A DNA stretch of 30,532 nt from JBBSUX01 sp038234045 (GCA_038234045.1 JBBSUX010000006.1:1-30532); one strand, 5' to 3'. Shown: positions 1 to 8,541, numbered from the stretch's first letter. Made by a program: numbers and translations. Notes: generated by a model from the sequence alone, not told the origin.

Positions 1-812
1 AGCATCTCGTCGAACAACCGGCTCTGCGGAACCTCAGCCAGCAAACCGTGCGAACGCACCAGCGGCGCGGCCGTTTTCGGGTCGAGCGTGAAACCGAGGT
101 GGCTCAGCTTGGCAACGAACCGCACCGCACGAATGATGCGTACCGGATCTTCGCGGTACCGGGTGGCGGCATCGCCGATCATCCGGAGCGTGCGCTTCTT
201 GGCGTCCTTGAAGCCACCGTGGTAGTCCACCACGATCTGCGTCTCGGGGTCGTAATACATCGCGTTGATGGTGAAGTCGCGGCGGGTGGCGTCTTCGTTC
301 TGCGGTCCCCACACGTTGTCGCGCAATACGCGCCCAGACGAATCAACTGCATGCGTCATGCCCGCCAATTGACTCTTGCTTGTTTTTTCGTTGCCGGCAA
401 CCTGTTCTGCTGCGGCGTTGTCCATATATGCACGGAAGGTAGACACCTCGATCACCTCGTGCTCGCGACCCCGTCCATAAACCACGTGCACGATGCGAAA
501 TCTTCGGCCGATGATGAAAGCGCGCCTGAAGAGCGCCTTCACTTCTTCAGGCGTGGCTGTTGTGGCCACATCGAAATCTTTGGGCCGCAGTCCCAGCAAC
601 AGGTCGCGCACTGCACCGCCTACGATGTAGGCCTGGTGGCCAGCACGCTGGAGCGTTTGTACGACGTCGGTTGCGCGCCTGTCGACCAAGCCAGGGTCGA
701 TGCCATGTTCCGCCGCGGTTACTTCAATCCGCTTACCAAAGGTGGGGCGCTTGGTCGCGTTTGCGGCTCCGGCCGCCTTGCCCAGTAATTTGTCGATAAA
801 TTGTTTGATCAT
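1..812 (-). CDS. pcnB: Poly(A) polymerase I (3' part beyond the left edge)
   Basis: PcnB adds 3' poly(A) tails that promote RNA decay. Reading the minus strand from the ATG at 812 gives 270 open codons running off the window edge, so only the N-terminal part is visible. Seen in the translation: the nucleotidyltransferase signature GGAVRDLLLG (about residues 65–74) followed by the catalytic DFD pair (Asp79, Asp81); then IGRRFRIVHV, the PcnB-type continuation that helps separate it from CCA-adding enzymes; then RRDFTINAM and the head of the tRNA-nucleotidyltransferase C domain (RFVAKL). The start overlaps the upstream phosphatase stop as ATGA, so translational coupling is likely. No defect is seen. 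The family call is firm; a CCA enzyme is the only real alternative and is less likely. Confidence 0.93.
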   Translation of the reverse strand, partial: MIKQFIDKLLGKAAGAANATKRPTFGKRIEVTAAEHGIDPGLVDRRATDVVQTLQRAGHQAYIVGGAVRDLLLGLRPKDFDVATTATPEEVKALFRRAFIIGRRFRIVHVVYGRGREHEVIEVSTFRAYMDNAAAEQVAGNEKTSKSQLAGMTHAVDSSGRVLRDNVWGPQNEDATRRDFTINAMYYDPETQIVVDYHGGFKDAKKRTLRMIGDAATRYREDPVRIIRAVRFVAKLSHLGFTLDPKTAAPLVRSHGLLAEVPQSRLFDEM

Positions 813-1567
813 TGTTTTTCTTCTGCTTCGAACAGATCGAGAATGCGCCAGCCACGCTCGAGTGCGAGAGCCCGCAGACGCGAATCCGGGTTGGTGGCGA
901 CCGGCTCGTCGACCTGCTCCAGCAGCGCCAGGTCGTTCACTGAATCGCTGTAGAACGTCGTGTGCACATCGGACCACGTGAGACCACGATCGCCCAGCCA
1001 TTGGACCATGCGCCTCACTTTGCCTTCCCGAGCGGATGGCGTTCCGTCGATTTCACCGGTGATCCAGCCGGAGGCGTCGCGTTCAAGATCGACGGCCACC
1101 AGGTCCTCGACGCCGAAGGCATCGGCAATCGGGCGCGTGACGAACGAATTGGTCGCAGTGACGATGACGATGCCGTCACCCTGCGAACGATGCTTTTCCA
1201 GCAGCGCGCGTGCTGGCGACAGCATGGCAGGCTCAATCACCTCACGCATGAAGCGCAGGTGGGCAGCACGGCCAGCCTCGGGGCCCTGCAGACGCACTGC
1301 CTCGGTGGCAAACCGGACGTAATCGTGGATATCGAGAGTGCCGGCGCGATAGTGCTCGAAGTATTTTGCATTGCGCAGCGCAAACCTCTCGGGATCGGTC
1401 CATCCGATTCGCGTCGTGAACTCGCCCCAGGCGAAATCGGAATCCAGAGGCAGCAAGGTGTGGTCCAGATCGAAAAGTGCGAACCGTGGCTTGGCACAGA
1501 AGGATGAAGAGCTCGGAGTCCGCGCAGTTGAAGCGGACCCGCGCTCGGGATCATGCAGGGAAATCAA
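809..1567 (-). CDS. HAD-superfamily IB phosphatase (SerB-like hydrolase)
   Basis: A 252-residue hydrolase of the HAD-IB type (phosphoserine-phosphatase-like). The substrate cannot be read from sequence. Seen: motif I FDLDHTLLP with nucleophile Asp33 and Asp35; motif II VTATNS; a downstream lysine for motif III; motif IV YSDSVNDLALL with Asp208 and Asp212. The start is TTG, overlapping the hda stop as TTGA. A GGAG sits 8 bases upstream inside hda and there is no in-frame ATG before the catalytic core, so TTG is well supported. The 28 residues before motif I are Ser/Thr/Pro-rich and probably disordered. It lies between hda and pcnB with 4-base overlaps on both sides. As I recall, this hda–HAD–pcnB order is common in Burkholderiales. 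Known for the family: Mg-dependent phosphomonoesterase. Inference: housekeeping role. Confidence 0.88.
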   Translation of the reverse strand: MISLHDPERGSASTARTPSSSSFCAKPRFALFDLDHTLLPLDSDFAWGEFTTRIGWTDPERFALRNAKYFEHYRAGTLDIHDYVRFATEAVRLQGPEAGRAAHLRFMREVIEPAMLSPARALLEKHRSQGDGIVIVTATNSFVTRPIADAFGVEDLVAVDLERDASGWITGEIDGTPSAREGKVRRMVQWLGDRGLTWSDVHTTFYSDSVNDLALLEQVDEPVATNPDSRLRALALERGWRILDLFEAEEKQ

Positions 1568-2274
1568 GCGTCGTTCTCCAGCATCGAGCGGATCAAGGGA
1601 ATGGTGATGGCACGCTGTGTGCGCAGAGCGTACCCGTCGAGATGGTCGAGCAGTTGCATCAGGCTCCCCAGATCGCGGCTGAAGCGGTGCAGCATGTAAT
1701 CCATGACCTCGTCGCCGAGGAAAATTCCGCGAGCGTCTGCCTGCTGACGCAGTACCGCACGTCGTTCGGCCTCATCGGGCACATGCAACTGAAAGATATG
1801 TCCCCATCCCAGACGGCTGCGCAAATCGTCGCGCAAGCGCAGATCTGCTGGCGGCAGCGCACCAGCCGCCAGCACGCCCCGCGCGGGTCCACTCGAAGGG
1901 GCCATCGCATTGACAAACCAGTTGAAAGCAAGCTGCTGCTGCTGGGCATCGTACAGATGAACATCATCCATCAACACAACTGCCCATTCCTCGCCAAATG
2001 ACTCAGTTGGCTGAGAGTGGGCGTCGAGCCATCCAACGGCTGCGCCCTGGGCGCGCAAAGAAGCCGCCACCGCGCGCAACATGTGGGTTTTTCCGCAACC
2101 TGCTTCACCCCAAAGATAGGTGGGAACCGGCGACAAAACTTGCAAATTGCCGTCGCTCGCACCTGTCCCCGTCCACAGTCGCAGGTGTTCCAGTGCCGAA
2201 GCATTCTGCCCGGGTCGGAAGCTCTGGAGAGTGGGCGTGGTCGACAGCCCGATATCGAGTGCTAGCTGTTGCAC
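1564..2274 (-). CDS. hda: Hda, DnaA-homologous regulatory inactivator of DnaA
   Basis: Hda is an AAA+ protein that, with the DNA-loaded beta clamp, stimulates ATP hydrolysis by DnaA and prevents re-initiation. The chosen GTG start (2272–2274) gives 236 residues beginning MQQLALDIG. This matches the usual Hda N-terminus, which carries the clamp-binding QL-type motif. Seen: Walker A GEAGCGKT with Lys62; Walker B VVLMDDVH with Asp103–Asp104; a sensor/arginine-finger region with the RSRLGWG segment; and a C-terminal lid that lacks the DnaA DNA-binding domain. An upstream GTG at 2355 would add 27 residues, but these are not needed for the fold and neither start has a strong ribosome site. The stop overlaps the next gene. 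Length is normal for Hda and short for DnaA, which rules DnaA out. Confidence 0.9.
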   Translation of the reverse strand: MQQLALDIGLSTTPTLQSFRPGQNASALEHLRLWTGTGASDGNLQVLSPVPTYLWGEAGCGKTHMLRAVAASLRAQGAAVGWLDAHSQPTESFGEEWAVVLMDDVHLYDAQQQQLAFNWFVNAMAPSSGPARGVLAAGALPPADLRLRDDLRSRLGWGHIFQLHVPDEAERRAVLRQQADARGIFLGDEVMDYMLHRFSRDLGSLMQLLDHLDGYALRTQRAITIPLIRSMLENDA

Positions 2275-2509
2275 GAAGCTACCCAGGGCTATTTGCGCGG
2301 CCTGCAGTTTTGACCGGCGCAAGTGCGCCGCATCTGCAGAGGGATGAAGAGCCACCAGACAGCAAATTCATGGATGAAATTCGTGCGTACACCGGATAAA
2401 TGCAGCGCAAACGGCGAAATACCGGCACTGAGCATTCGATTTTACGAGGGTGAAGCCGGCAGCAACGGCTTGCTTGCGCACAGAGCACCGCAGCTCCGTG
2501 CAGCACCAA

Positions 2510-3364
2510 TCAGCCGAGCGTACTTCGCAGACGAGAGACCTGCACAGCGACCAACTCGTGGTCCAGCGCATCATCTGCATGGAGCAGATAGACCTCCAGG
2601 TCTCCGACGGCACGGGCCGAATCGCCCTGCTCGGCAAGCGCCATGCCCCGATCGCGTCGTTCAACCCAGGCGTCTGGCAGGAGCACGATCAGCCGGTCCT
2701 GCACTGCAATCAAGCGACCCCAATCCTGCTGCTTCCGGTGCACTTCCTTGAGATTTCGCAAAACCCGCGCGACGATCTCCCGCGGATTAGCCGACTGCAG
2801 ATAGAGGCCCAGGGGAACGTCGAAATCGTCCACCAGACCGCTGCGTCGCTTATAGGGCTCAATTCGTTCGGACAATTCCTCGCGAGAAAGCGAATGGCCA
2901 CTGAACGGGTCGATAACCACCTGCCCCAGGGGCAGATTGACCTTCATCATGAAATGTCCGGGAAACGCCACGCCACGGGCCCGCAAGCCGAGGTTCTGGG
3001 CAAGCTCCAGCCAGAGGACGGCCAGCGAGATCGGTATCCCACGTCGGGTGCGCAGCACCGCGTTCAAGTAGCTGTTGTCCGGATCGTAGTAATCATTGAC
3101 ATTGCCGCCAAAGCCAAGCCCACTGAAGAAGAATTGGTTGAGCGTTCTAAGGCGGTGCAGCGCAGGAGCATCGGCCGGAAGCCTGCGTTGCAACCGGCTC
3201 ATCAATTGATCGACATCCCCCAGCACCTGTTGCACGTCTAGCTCGGGATACTCGTCCTGGGCAATGCTGGCGACTGCCTCCAGCAAAGGAAAATCGTCGT
3301 CACTTTCTACCAGGGCCGCAAAGTATTGCAGCGGGGTGAGCGCTTCGAGGCGTCTGAAATCCAT
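2510..3364 (-). CDS. SirB1-family transglutaminase-like protein with TPR-like C-terminus
   Basis: A 284-residue protein of the SirB1/YchA family: a transglutaminase-like N-terminal domain followed by TPR-like helices. Seen: NQFFFSGLGFGGNVNDYYDPDNSYLN and RRGIPISLAVLWLELA (about residues 75–125), where these families place the transglutaminase-like core, then GVAFPGHFMMKV and VIDPFSGH. The cysteine of true transglutaminases is absent around RRGIPISLAV, as in SirB1 proteins, so cross-linking activity is unlikely. The C-terminal part (about 200–284) is helical and Ala/Leu/Arg-rich. It starts at an ATG 66 bases below the murJ stop on the same strand, so co-transcription with murJ is likely. The biochemical function of the family is not settled and I do not propose one. 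Confidence 0.85.
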   Translation of the reverse strand: MDFRRLEALTPLQYFAALVESDDDFPLLEAVASIAQDEYPELDVQQVLGDVDQLMSRLQRRLPADAPALHRLRTLNQFFFSGLGFGGNVNDYYDPDNSYLNAVLRTRRGIPISLAVLWLELAQNLGLRARGVAFPGHFMMKVNLPLGQVVIDPFSGHSLSREELSERIEPYKRRSGLVDDFDVPLGLYLQSANPREIVARVLRNLKEVHRKQQDWGRLIAVQDRLIVLLPDAWVERRDRGMALAEQGDSARAVGDLEVYLLHADDALDHELVAVQVSRLRSTLG

Positions 3365-3430
3365 GAACGATTTTGTGCGGGTCCGACCGGCAGCGTCAAG
3401 CGGATGTGATATCTGTACGAAACGCCGGAA

Positions 3431-4993
3431 TTACCGATGCAGCATTTGCCGCCAACGCAGGCCGAGTGCCGCAGCAACGCCAAAATACAAAACAACGGAA
3501 GCCGCAAGAACGCCGCCCAGCATTCCGGCCCGCATCAACTCGTGCGCGCGCAGGCCGATCCAGTCGACTCGCAGGTTTGCCCAATATAGAAACACAGCCA
3601 GTGCGACGCTGGCGCCCAATACCTGAGCGATGAAAATTCGCCAACCGGCCAACGGGCGAAACGATCCCCTGCGCAGCAAGCCCGCCAGTAACCAGCCCGC
3701 ATTCACAAGTGCACCGATGGCGATTGAAAGGGTAAGCGCGGCATGCTGCAGATAGGGCACGAGCACAACATTAAGCGCTTGCGTCAGCACCAACACACCG
3801 ATACCGATGCGCATCGGGGTTTTCATGTCATGCCGGGCGTAGTAGCCCGGGGCGAGCACCTTGATGCCGACAATACCGATCAGGCCCACGCCGTAGCCTG
3901 TTAAAGCGGCGGTGGTCTGCCGGACGTCCACAACGTTGAAGGCGCCGTGGTTGAAAAGCACAGCAACCAGTGGCCGCGCAAACACCAAAAGTGCCACCGA
4001 GCATGGCGCTGCAAGCAGCAGAACCAACCGCAAGCCCCAATCCAGCAGCGCTGAATACCGCGCATCATCCGCTGCCGCACGGGCGCTGGCGAGTTGCGGC
4101 ATCAGCACAACGCCGAGCGCCACGCCCAGCATGGCGGTAGGAAACTCCATGAGCCGGTCGGCATAAACAATCCAGCTGACGCTGCCAGCAGCCAGATGGG
4201 ACGCGATCTGCGTATTGATGAGCAGCGACAGCTGCGCCACGCTCACACCCAGGAGCGCAGGAAGCATCAGGCGCAGCACCGTACGCGTGCCGGGATTGGC
4301 CCAGGATGCACGAACTGCGCTCAGCGTCACTCCTATCCGGGGCAGCAAGCCTAGTCTGCGGAGCGCCGGTATCTGGAAAGCGAGCTGAAGCACTCCGCCG
4401 ACCATCACACCGACGCACTGCGCATAAATAGGTTGCCAGCCATGCCGGGCAAAAACGGGGGCGCCCCAGACGATCGACAGAATCAGCGAAAGATTCAGCA
4501 AAACCGGCGCAGCAGCCGGCACAGCAAAACGCCGCCAGGTGTTCAGAACCCCCCCGGACAACGCAACCAGCGACATGAAGGCGATGTAAGGGAAGATCCA
4601 GCGGGTCATCGTCACAGCTGGGTTGAATCCTCCCGACGTCTCCAGCCCGCTTGCCATCGCCCAGACCAGTAGTGGCGCACCAATCACACCGGCCACACTC
4701 AAGACAATCAGTGTCCAGGTGAGCAACGTCGCCACATGGCCAATCAGTTGCCGCGCGCCGTCGTCGCCCTCCTGCGTACGTGTTGCGGCAAGAACCGGCA
4801 CGAACGCCTGGCTGAATGCGCCCTCCCCGAGCACCCGGCGAAACAGGTTGGGTATGCGGAACGCAACGTTGAAAGCGTCCGTCCAGACACTAACGCCGAA
4901 TACAGCGGCCATCAGCAGATCGCGCACCAACCCCGCAATTCGCGACGCCAGCGTCAGTAGCGAGATGGTGGAAACGGAGCGGAACAGCGACAC
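3431..4993 (-). CDS. murJ: Lipid II flippase MurJ (MviN)
   Basis: MurJ moves lipid II across the inner membrane for peptidoglycan synthesis. The 520-residue frame is almost wholly hydrophobic, consistent with the 14 helices of the MOP-family flippase. The start is GTG at 4991–4993, giving MSLFRSVSTISLLTLASRIAGLV in its usual form. The longer TTG-initiated frame from 5059 runs toward the rpsT promoter and is not credible. Seen: RDLLMAAVFG (helix 1 loop), the FRIPNLFRRVLGEGAFSQAFVP segment typical of MurJ, and later PGYYARHDMKTPMRIG. Length matches the family (about 510–530). It is divergent from rpsT, an arrangement common in beta- and gammaproteobacteria, and is followed by the SirB1-like gene on the same strand. 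Essential in most Gram-negative bacteria. No damage is seen. Confidence 0.95.
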   Translation of the reverse strand: MSLFRSVSTISLLTLASRIAGLVRDLLMAAVFGVSVWTDAFNVAFRIPNLFRRVLGEGAFSQAFVPVLAATRTQEGDDGARQLIGHVATLLTWTLIVLSVAGVIGAPLLVWAMASGLETSGGFNPAVTMTRWIFPYIAFMSLVALSGGVLNTWRRFAVPAAAPVLLNLSLILSIVWGAPVFARHGWQPIYAQCVGVMVGGVLQLAFQIPALRRLGLLPRIGVTLSAVRASWANPGTRTVLRLMLPALLGVSVAQLSLLINTQIASHLAAGSVSWIVYADRLMEFPTAMLGVALGVVLMPQLASARAAADDARYSALLDWGLRLVLLLAAPCSVALLVFARPLVAVLFNHGAFNVVDVRQTTAALTGYGVGLIGIVGIKVLAPGYYARHDMKTPMRIGIGVLVLTQALNVVLVPYLQHAALTLSIAIGALVNAGWLLAGLLRRGSFRPLAGWRIFIAQVLGASVALAVFLYWANLRVDWIGLRAHELMRAGMLGGVLAASVVLYFGVAAALGLRWRQMLHR

Positions 4994-5086
4994 CGGGGCG
5001 AGTCTAAGGGAGCGACTGCGGACATTTCGGAAAATCGTCAACCGTATCTTGCGGTGCAAGCGGGCATGGGCGCGCCACGTGACGCG

Positions 5087-5115
5087 TTACGCACCCCCTG
5101 CCGGAAGCCTATAAT
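5087..5115 (+). promoter_or_regulatory. rpsT promoter (sigma-70 type)
   Basis: A perfect TATAAT -10 hexamer lies at 5110–5115, with a weak TTACGC at the -35 position (5087–5092) across a 17-base spacer. Transcription would start near 5122, leaving a leader of about 40 bases that contains AGGA 8 bases before the rpsT ATG. The consensus -10 suits a highly expressed ribosomal protein gene. The -35 is poor, so only the -10 is strongly supported. Confidence 0.7.
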
Positions 5116-5161
5116 CGAGGGCTTTGCTGCAACATCCCAAACCCAACATTCAGGACTGATC

Positions 5162-5476
5162 ATGGCAACCAAGCCGAAGAAAAAGAACCCCCGTCTAGCG
5201 TCGGGCCGTAAACGTGTCCGTCAAGGCACCAAACTCAACGCAGCGAATACGTCGCTGCGGTCACGCTATCGCACTGCAGTGAAAAACGTCGAGAAGGCCG
5301 TTGCCGCTGGTGACACCGCCAAAGCAACCGAAGCTTTCGCCCGCGCCCAGAGCGTGGTCGATTCGGTGGCCGACAAAGGCATTTTCCACAAGAACAAGGC
5401 CGCGCGCGACAAGAGTCGTCTTGCCGCCAAGCTCAAAGCCTTGGCAACGGCACCAGCCGCTGCAGCGGCTGCCTGA
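5162..5476 (+). CDS. rpsT: 30S ribosomal protein S20
   Basis: S20 is a primary 16S rRNA-binding protein of the small subunit. The frame from the ATG at 5162 encodes 104 residues. Seen: the S20 N-terminus MATKPKKKNPRLASGRKRVRQ, then helical segments with NAANTSLRSRYRTAVKNV and the conserved GIFHKNKAARDKSRLAAKL near the end, followed by an alanine-rich tail (APAAAAAA). E. coli S20 is 87 residues; the longer form with an Ala tail is usual in Burkholderiales as I recall. AGGA lies just upstream. It has its own promoter and a terminator about 70 bases downstream, so it is a single-gene unit, divergent from murJ. Confidence 0.97.
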   Translation: MATKPKKKNPRLASGRKRVRQGTKLNAANTSLRSRYRTAVKNVEKAVAAGDTAKATEAFARAQSVVDSVADKGIFHKNKAARDKSRLAAKLKALATAPAAAAAA

Positions 5477-5547
5477 CGGCAAACTCCTCAGGCATCGCCC
5501 GGATGGTTTAGGCCATCTGCCGTTTGCACGGTGCGCTGCAGCAAAGC

Positions 5548-5573
5548 AAAAAACCGCCTTCGGGCGGTTTTTT
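5548..5573 (+). terminator. Bidirectional intrinsic terminator between rpsT and the DUF3579 gene
   Basis: An A6 run, then CCGCC, a TTCG loop, GGCGG and a T6 run form a compact hairpin whose flanks also pair. It reads as a rho-independent terminator on both strands. It closes rpsT from the left and the convergent DUF3579 gene (stop at 5606) from the right. The UUCG-class loop makes the hairpin especially stable. Confidence 0.92.
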
Positions 5574-5605
5574 CGTTAACAAGGCGAATTCAAATGCCCG
5601 AAGAT

Positions 5606-5926
5606 TCAAACGCCCGATTTGGCATCGGGCAAAAGACATGCCTCGGTTACCAGCAACTCATTGTCGCGCGCAAAACTCATGACGAAATCCCACGCCATGA
5701 CATTGTGTTCACGCAAATCGGGATGAACCACCACGCACTTCACGCCGTCCAGCGAAGTGGGCAGACACCATGGCGAATAACCCAGATAGCGGGCACCTGG
5801 TTTTGACCCACCAGGCCGGAAGGTGCTCATGACGCCCGCGAGGCGTTCAGCCCAGTCACTGGGGCGGAAAGTACGGCCATCAGGCGTAACGCCCTGGATG
5901 AAAATTTCTGTGGTGTAAGCAGCCAT
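5606..5926 (-). CDS. DUF3579 family protein
   Basis: A small soluble protein of 106 residues from the ATG at 5924–5926. The recognisable part includes FIQGVTPDGRTFRPSDWAERLAGVM near the start, then YSPWCLP and VKCVVVHPDLR, ending in MAWDFVMSFARDNELLVTEACLLPD. This is the DUF3579 pattern, a family largely confined to betaproteobacteria and often near rpsT or arg genes. Function is unknown. The frame stays open upstream to 6319, but that extension is Arg/Gly-rich, overlaps the argD start and has no family match I recognise, so I chose the internal ATG. It converges on rpsT across a shared terminator. Confidence 0.85.
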   Translation of the reverse strand: MAAYTTEIFIQGVTPDGRTFRPSDWAERLAGVMSTFRPGGSKPGARYLGYSPWCLPTSLDGVKCVVVHPDLREHNVMAWDFVMSFARDNELLVTEACLLPDAKSGV

Positions 5927-6244
5927 TGGCAGCGGAAAACGGACGGTAACAACTGCCGGGTGCGCTGTCGCGCTGGAGACGAATATTCTAGCTCTTGTAT
6001 AAGACTTGAGTGAATCCGCGGCCATCGAGTTCCGCATCCAGCCGGTTTTGGGCGGAGCTTGGTTTTGCCCGATTCGAACGCATTGCTCTGATGCGGATTC
6101 GTCACCAACGTTCTTTCGGGGCGCCTCTAGAATCATTCTTCGCCCCCAATCCGGCGCAGCACCTTTGGCGCTTTGTTGATACCGCGCATTGATCCAGCCT
6201 GTTCTCCCCTCCATTTTTACTCTGCCAATACCGCCTTTACTGCC
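5927..6244. other. Divergent intergenic region between the DUF3579 gene and argD
   Basis: This 318-base stretch carries no gene I can support; the short frames in it lack family features. It must hold the promoters of both flanking genes. An AT-richer patch lies around 5980–6010. A TAGAAT -10-like hexamer occurs at 6128–6133 on the plus strand, about 110 bases before argD, but without a convincing -35. No clear ArgR box, riboswitch or hairpin was found. Confidence 0.5.
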
Positions 6245-7447
6245 ATGACCGCTGCCTCCACGCCCTCCTCTCCGCATGTCATGAACACCTACGGCCGCCT
6301 GCCGATCGCCTTGTCGCATGGCAACGGTGTGCGCGTCTGGGACACCGATGGGAAATGCTATCTAGATGCGCTGGGGGGAATAGCCGTCAATACGCTGGGC
6401 CATGCGCACCCGGAATTGGTAGCCGCGCTGCGCGATCAGGTGGGCAAGATCATCCACAGCTCAAACTACTACCACGTGCCCGGCCAGGAACAGCTCGCAT
6501 CGAAGCTGGTCGAGCTATCCGGCATGACCAATGCCTTCTTCTGCTCAACGGGTCTCGAAGCCAACGAAGCGGCATTGAAGCTCGCGCGCAAGTTCGGTCA
6601 TGACAAAGGGATAGAGCGCCCAGAAATCGTCGTTTACGAACATGCCTTTCATGGCCGCTCCATCGCTACGCTTTCTGCTACTGGCAACAAGAAGATCCAT
6701 CAGGGTTTCGGCCCGCTGGTGGAGGGCTTCATTCGGGTTCCGCTCAACGATATCGAAGCGCTCAAGGCGGCGACCGAGGGCAATCCGAATGTTGTCGCGG
6801 TATTTCTCGAGACCATTCAGGGTGAAGGTGGCATTCACCCGATGCGCTGGGACTATCTGCGCGCGGTACGTGCCCTTTGTGACGAGCGCGACTGGTTGAT
6901 GATGGTCGACGAAGTGCAATGCGGCATGGGTCGCACCGGCAAATGGTTCGCGCACCAGTGGGCCGGGATAGTCCCCGATGTGATGCCGCTGGCCAAAGGC
7001 CTCGGTTCGGGTGTGCCGGTAGGCGCTGTTGTGGCGGGCCCCAAGGCGGCGAATATTTTTCAGCCGGGCAACCATGGCACAACCTTCGGCGGCAATCCAT
7101 TGGCCATGCGCGCAGCCAACGAAACCATTCGCATCATGGAGGAACACCACCTCGTTGAGAACGCGGCGACTGTCGGCGCCCATCTCAAGGCTGCACTCCA
7201 AAACGCGTTCAGCGGCGAACCGGGCGTACGCGAAGTTCGCGGTGAAGGCCTGATGCTCGGCGTCGAGCTAGATCGTCCATGCGGCGTGCTGCTTCAACGC
7301 GCCGCAAATGCCGGACTGCTGATGTCCGTCACAGCCGACAATGTGATCAGGCTCGTGCCTCCGCTGATTCTGACCAGCGTAGAGGCAGACGAGATCGTCT
7401 CGTTGCTGGTGCCGCTCGTGCACCAGTTTCTTTCCGAACCCCGCTGA
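6245..7447 (+). CDS. argD: Acetylornithine aminotransferase (class III, PLP-dependent)
   Basis: ArgD interconverts N-acetylglutamate semialdehyde and N-acetylornithine in arginine biosynthesis, and often also acts in lysine synthesis. The frame from the ATG at 6245 gives 400 residues, the normal size. Seen: PVMNTYGRLPIALS-type start (here HVMNTYGRLPIALS), SNYYHVPGQEQLASKL, CSTGLEANEAALKLARKFG, the Asp of MMVDEVQCGMGRTG, the PLP lysine Lys251 in MPLAKGLGSGVPVGA, and GTTFGGNPLA. The longer frame from 6173 adds 24 unlike residues; no strong ribosome site marks either start. argF follows after 56 bases on the same strand, supporting an arg operon. A related class III aminotransferase is possible, but the argF neighbour favours ArgD. 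Confidence 0.92.
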   Translation: MTAASTPSSPHVMNTYGRLPIALSHGNGVRVWDTDGKCYLDALGGIAVNTLGHAHPELVAALRDQVGKIIHSSNYYHVPGQEQLASKLVELSGMTNAFFCSTGLEANEAALKLARKFGHDKGIERPEIVVYEHAFHGRSIATLSATGNKKIHQGFGPLVEGFIRVPLNDIEALKAATEGNPNVVAVFLETIQGEGGIHPMRWDYLRAVRALCDERDWLMMVDEVQCGMGRTGKWFAHQWAGIVPDVMPLAKGLGSGVPVGAVVAGPKAANIFQPGNHGTTFGGNPLAMRAANETIRIMEEHHLVENAATVGAHLKAALQNAFSGEPGVREVRGEGLMLGVELDRPCGVLLQRAANAGLLMSVTADNVIRLVPPLILTSVEADEIVSLLVPLVHQFLSEPR

Positions 7448-7503
7448 TGCTGCGCATCACGCGCGTGCTTACGGCGGACTGCAGGTGACACCGCCCCTCA
7501 TTC

Positions 7504-8457
7504 ATGACATCCAACATTCGCCATTACCTCCAGTTCAAGGATCTCGACGCCGACGAATACGCATGGCTGTTCCAGCGTGCGGCGGTCATCAAGCGCAAGT
7601 TCAAGGCGTACGAGAAATACCATCCGCTCGCTGACCGCACGCTCGCGATGATTTTCGAGAAAGCTTCGACCCGCACGCGGGTCAGCTTTGAGGCGGGCAT
7701 GTACCAGATGGGTGGCTCTGTCGTGCACCTCACCACCGGCGACAGCCAGCTCGGTCGCGCCGAGCCTATCGAAGACAGCGCGCGCGTCATCAGTCGCATG
7801 GTCGACTTGGTGATGATCCGTACCTTCGGCCAGGACAAGCTGGAAACCTTTGCTCGCCACTCCCGCGTGCCGGTGATCAACGGACTCACCAACGAATTTC
7901 ATCCGTGCCAGATCCTGGCGGATCTTTTCACCTTCCTGGAGTACCGAGGACTCGATGCCAACGGCATGCCCGATTTGACGCAGCTCATCGGCAAGACCGT
8001 TGCTTGGGTGGGCGATGGCAACAACATGGCCAACACCTGGCTTCAGGCGGCCGAGCTGCTGGGGTTTACCGTTCACGTCAGCACGCCCAGCGGTTACGAA
8101 ATCGACCAGAACGTCGCCGGTCTGCGCTCACGGGACAACTACAAGGTATTCAGCGATCCGATGGATGCCTGTCGCGGCGCCGATCTGGTGACGACGGACG
8201 TGTGGACGAGCATGGGCTACGAAGCGGAAAACGAAGAACGCCGCACCGCCTTTGCTGATTGGCGGGTCGATGCCGACATGATGCGTGTCGCACGCCCGGA
8301 CGCCCTCTTCATGCATTGCCTGCCGGCCCACCGGGGAGAAGAGGTGGACGCCGACGTCATCGACGGACCGCAATCCGTGGTGTGGGACGTTGCGGAAAAC
8401 CGCATGCATGCGCAGAAGGCGCTGATGGAGTACCTGCTACTGGGTCGCGTTGTCTGA
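7504..8457 (+). CDS. argF: Ornithine carbamoyltransferase
   Basis: Catalyses carbamoyl phosphate plus ornithine to citrulline in the cytoplasm. A 317-residue protein of normal length. Seen: the carbamoyl-phosphate motif STRTR at residues 55–59, HPCQILADL for the second phosphate/carbamoyl contact, WVGDGNNMANTW in the ornithine domain, TDVWTSMGYE, and the ornithine-site HCLP at residues 271–274. All key residues are present. It starts at the ATG at 7504; the Shine–Dalgarno is weak, with AGGTGA lying too far upstream, so coupling to argD may help. argG does not follow. The next gene converges from the other strand, with a palindromic repeat between. Confidence 0.95.
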   Translation: MTSNIRHYLQFKDLDADEYAWLFQRAAVIKRKFKAYEKYHPLADRTLAMIFEKASTRTRVSFEAGMYQMGGSVVHLTTGDSQLGRAEPIEDSARVISRMVDLVMIRTFGQDKLETFARHSRVPVINGLTNEFHPCQILADLFTFLEYRGLDANGMPDLTQLIGKTVAWVGDGNNMANTWLQAAELLGFTVHVSTPSGYEIDQNVAGLRSRDNYKVFSDPMDACRGADLVTTDVWTSMGYEAENEERRTAFADWRVDADMMRVARPDALFMHCLPAHRGEEVDADVIDGPQSVVWDVAENRMHAQKALMEYLLLGRVV

Positions 8458-8481
8458 GGCACGGCTCATCCGTGCTGCACT

Positions 8482-8541
8482 GTATCTATTAAATTGATAG
8501 CATCAAGCGCTTACTCATAAAGCGCTCCAGACCTTTTTATC
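8482..8541 (-). repeat. Dispersed palindromic repeat, copy 1 (argF–lldD intergenic)
   Basis: On the minus strand this ~60-base element reads GATAAAAAGG, then a GGAGCGCTTTA/TAAGCGCTTG stem region, then the tail GCTATCAATTTAATAGATAC. It aligns along its whole length with the copies at 12316–12370 and 15965–16025. The stem arms are imperfect. It lies between the convergent argF and lldD genes, where it could help end transcription, though there is no U-run. Confidence 0.8.

Noticed and set aside
48..788. 246-codon plus-strand frame at the left edge
   Set aside because: The opposite strand encodes PcnB with clear catalytic motifs and runs off the window edge.
2453..2471. AAGCCG–CGGCTT hairpin downstream of the SirB1-like gene
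   Set aside because: Six-base stem without a following T-run on the gene strand; too weak to call a terminator. The remaining 2275–2509 gap shows no clear promoter or gene.
4994..5059. Longer MurJ start at TTG 5059
   Set aside because: It adds 22 basic residues unlike MurJ N-termini and extends toward the rpsT promoter; the internal GTG gives the standard MSLFRSV start.
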